Assembly: GCA_964445695.1 (NCBI GenBank)
Contig: CAYULF010000026.1
Coordinates: forward strand, 14,216 to 78,215
Source: JAUIKM01 sp964445695
GTDB lineage: Bacteria > Bacteroidota > Ignavibacteria > Kapaibacteriales > UBA7675
Direction of reading: 5' to 3'
Length of the DNA: 64,000 bases
The notes beneath the pieces are model-generated. The model saw only the letters and a list, made by a program, of their open reading frames with translations. It ran no database searches and was not told the origin of the DNA. Position numbers and translations under genes: made by a program. This document shows positions 61,936 through 64,000 of the stretch, one piece after another (the first letter of the stretch is position 1; the number at the start of each line of letters is the position of its first letter).

Positions 61936-64000
61936 GTGTTTGCCTGTCTTCACGCCCGCAGCTGGTTTTCCTTTCTGAACGGCGGTTCCTCGCCGGAGGC
62001 CCTGGCCGACCGCGCATCGCGCCTGGGCGTCAAGGCTCTGGCGCTGACCGACCGCAACGGCGTTTACGGCGCGGCGCGGCTGCACAAGGTCTGCGCGCTG
62101 CTCGGCATCAAGCCCATCTACGGCGCCGAGCTGACGCTGGACGACGGCACGCCGCTCGTGCTGCTGGCGCGCAGCAACGACGGTTACGCCAATCTCTGCC
62201 GACTGCTGACCGAGGCGCACCAGCGCGATCGCCTTGATCCGCGCCTGTCGCTCAACGACCTGGGCGAGTACACCGCCGATCTCTTCTGTCTGACCGGCGC
62301 GCGCGGCAGCCGCCTGCGCAACCTGGTCGAAGAGCGCAAACTCGATGAAGCACGCCGCCTGCTGCGCCGTCTGCGCGCCATCTTCGGCGACGGCTTTTTT
62401 GTGGAGCTTTGCCACCATGCCCGCCGCGGCGACAGCATGGACAACGCCATTCTGTTCCGCCTGGCCGCCGACGAAGACATTGCTCCCGTGGCCTCCGGCG
62501 ATGTGCACTACGCCGCAGGCGAGGATTACATGCGCTACGACCTGCTGACCTGCATTCGCCTGGGGCTGACGGTTTTTGACGCGCACCGCGAGCGCCCGGT
62601 CAATGCTGAGGCCTGCCTGCGCAGTCGCGAGGCCATGCGCTGCCTGATTCCCTATCCCGCCGCCTTTGACAACGCCGCCCGCATCGCGGAGGCCTGTCAG
62701 GTCGAGCTCTTTCCCGGCCATGTTGTGCCGCCGCATACGCGTCTGCCGGCCGGTGTCGATGACGGTGCGGCCTACCTGCGCTCGCTTTGCCGGGCGGCGC
62801 TGCCGCGCCTCTACCCGAACGAGAAGGCCCGCGTCCGCGCCGCCGCGCAGATGGACAGGGAGCTGGCGGTGATCATCGATCTGGAGCTGGAGGAGTTTTT
62901 TCTGGTGGTGCGCGAGGTTATCGACGAGGCGCGTCGCCGCAACATCCGTTGTGCCGGGCGCGGCTCGGCCGCCAACTCCATTGTGGCCTACCTGCTGGGC
63001 ATCACCGCCGTTGACCCCGTGCGCCACAGACTGCTCTTTGAGCGCTTTCTGCACCGCGGCCGCAAGGGTACGCCAGATATCGACGTGGATTTCGATTCCG
63101 ACCGCCGCGATGAGATCATCGCCTGGATGGAGGAACGCTTCGGCATTGAACAGACTGCCATGACCGCCACGTTAATTACCTATCGTCTGCGCTCGGCGCT
63201 GCGCGACAGCGCCAAGGCCCTCGGGTATCCGCTGCCGCTGGTCGATCGCATGTGCAAGGCTGTGCCGCATGCCGGCGCCGGCCAGGTGCGCGTCTACCGC
63301 GACAACCTGACGGAGGTCGCCGGCGAATCGCCTCTGCTTGAGACGCTGCTGGACATGGTCGAGCGTCTGGAAGGCTGTCCGCGCCACCTGGGGCTGCACT
63401 CCGGCGGCATGGTGCTCTCGCGCATCCCGCTCTATAAACTTACGCCCGTGCAGGTCTCGGCCAACGGCGTCAAGGTCGTGCAGTTTGACAAGGACGACGT
63501 CGAGGCCTTCGGCCTGGTCAAGTTCGACGTGCTAGGCCTGCGCATGCTGGCGACGATCGGCGAGGCGCTTGAAGTCATCGAGCGCAGTGAAGGACGCGCC
63601 GCGCCGCTGGACGAGGCGCCGCTGGACGAACCCAAAGTCTTCAACCTGATCCGCGCCGGAAAAACCATCGGCGTCTTCCAGATTGAGTCGCAGGGGCAGA
63701 TGCACCTGCTCGCCCAGCACCAGCCCGAAGTGTTCGACGACCTGATCAGCGAGGTGGCGCTCTTCCGGCCCGGCCCGCTGCAGGGCGGCATGGTCAATCC
63801 CTTCGTGCGCCGCCGCCGCGGTATGGAACCCGTGCATTACGAACATCCCGACCTCGAACCCGTCCTGCGCGATACCTACGGTGTCATTCTGTTCCAGGAA
63901 CAAATTCTCGAGATCGCCCATCGCTTTGCCGGTATGAGCCTGGAGGAGGCCGACGATTTCCGCGCACTCATGTCCAAGTTCCGCGATCCGGGGGAGATGG
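61936..64000 (+). CDS. dnaE2: Error-prone DNA polymerase III alpha subunit, C-terminal part beyond window
   Basis: The frame from GTG 61936 (GGAGG upstream, 13 bases after the DUF6504 stop) is open to the window end, 688 of about 1050 codons. The PHP domain opens with LHARSWFSFLNGGSSPEAL and LALTDRNGVYGAARLH. The polymerase core shows CAGRGSAANSIVAYLLGI and the catalytic aspartates in TPDIDVDFDSDRRDEII. YRLRSALRDSAKALG, HLGLHSGGMVLS and LFRPGPLQGGMVNPFVRRR are family blocks. Short DnaE2-type polymerases perform translesion synthesis with ImuB after SOS induction. No LexA box could be identified. Confidence 0.95.
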   Translation, partial: MFACLHARSWFSFLNGGSSPEALADRASRLGVKALALTDRNGVYGAARLHKVCALLGIKPIYGAELTLDDGTPLVLLARSNDGYANLCRLLTEAHQRDRLDPRLSLNDLGEYTADLFCLTGARGSRLRNLVEERKLDEARRLLRRLRAIFGDGFFVELCHHARRGDSMDNAILFRLAADEDIAPVASGDVHYAAGEDYMRYDLLTCIRLGLTVFDAHRERPVNAEACLRSREAMRCLIPYPAAFDNAARIAEACQVELFPGHVVPPHTRLPAGVDDGAAYLRSLCRAALPRLYPNEKARVRAAAQMDRELAVIIDLELEEFFLVVREVIDEARRRNIRCAGRGSAANSIVAYLLGITAVDPVRHRLLFERFLHRGRKGTPDIDVDFDSDRRDEIIAWMEERFGIEQTAMTATLITYRLRSALRDSAKALGYPLPLVDRMCKAVPHAGAGQVRVYRDNLTEVAGESPLLETLLDMVERLEGCPRHLGLHSGGMVLSRIPLYKLTPVQVSANGVKVVQFDKDDVEAFGLVKFDVLGLRMLATIGEALEVIERSEGRAAPLDEAPLDEPKVFNLIRAGKTIGVFQIESQGQMHLLAQHQPEVFDDLISEVALFRPGPLQGGMVNPFVRRRRGMEPVHYEHPDLEPVLRDTYGVILFQEQILEIAHRFAGMSLEEADDFRALMSKFRDPGEM

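Noticed and set aside
61912..63054. 380-aa minus-strand ORF opposite dnaE2
   Set aside because: It lies opposite the conserved PHP and polymerase domains. Its composition (Gln, Ala, Val, Arg) and lack of a ribosome site mark it as a shadow.

Overview
ORGANISM AND REPLICON. The window is about 52% GC and is from a Gram-negative bacterium: there are lipoprotein signals with lipoboxes, Sec signal peptides, a predicted outer-membrane protein and clear Shine-Dalgarno sites. Short lipoproteins of the 'CSDDDTTGP' type, an ArsR repressor with an ELCPCDL helix, DUF6794, paaABCD and the ArsS pair would suit the FCB superphylum (Bacteroidota, Balneolota, Rhodothermota and relatives). This placement is a guess from protein style. 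The right end holds an iteron origin with its own Rep initiator and a ParA/small-partner partition locus, so the window is part of a plasmid or chromid, or spans an integrated one.

LAYOUT. (1) 1-2.6 kb: Mn/Zn ABC importer on the minus strand under a perfect DtxR/MntR-type palindrome. (2) 2.7-6.1 kb: exonuclease-helicase of the DinG type and a YjbQ protein. (3) 6.3-21 kb: a gene-poor, lower-GC accessory stretch with small secreted proteins, a DUF2971-TPR protein, an ArsR repressor with a divergent partner, an 11-unit TPR protein and a degraded second copy of its 3' end, a DinB-fold protein, a serine hydrolase and short inverted-repeat elements. (4) 21-37 kb: signalling region with a GAF-sigma54 activator followed by a 1261-aa Ser/Thr kinase-ATPase-TPR protein, a membrane histidine kinase, a PLC-like phosphodiesterase and two tandem TPR-histidine kinases. 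(5) 37-49 kb: metabolism and stress, with a GNAT enzyme, ethanolamine permease-eutB-eutC, a glycosyltransferase, an ECF42-like sigma with its YCII partner and an AHSA1 protein, DUF2461, and a UmuD-like peptidase without its N-terminal arm. (6) 49-56 kb: LuxR-type regulator, the ArsS/peroxidase arsenosugar pair, paaABCD on the minus strand, a YbbN-like thioredoxin-TPR protein and an EVE protein. (7) 56-64 kb: iterons, rep, AT-rich repeats, parA, a small DNA-binding partner, then imuB-DUF6504-dnaE2, which runs off the window.

HOW IT FITS TOGETHER. Compact operons (metal importer, eut, paa, ECF, par, imuB-dnaE2) alternate with long non-coding spacers. A family of about 55-bp intergenic elements ending in a T-rich tract sits mostly just after stop codons, and the word GTTAAAC/GTTTAAC is clearly over-used on both strands. 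No tRNA, rRNA, CRISPR array, transposase or integrase was seen.
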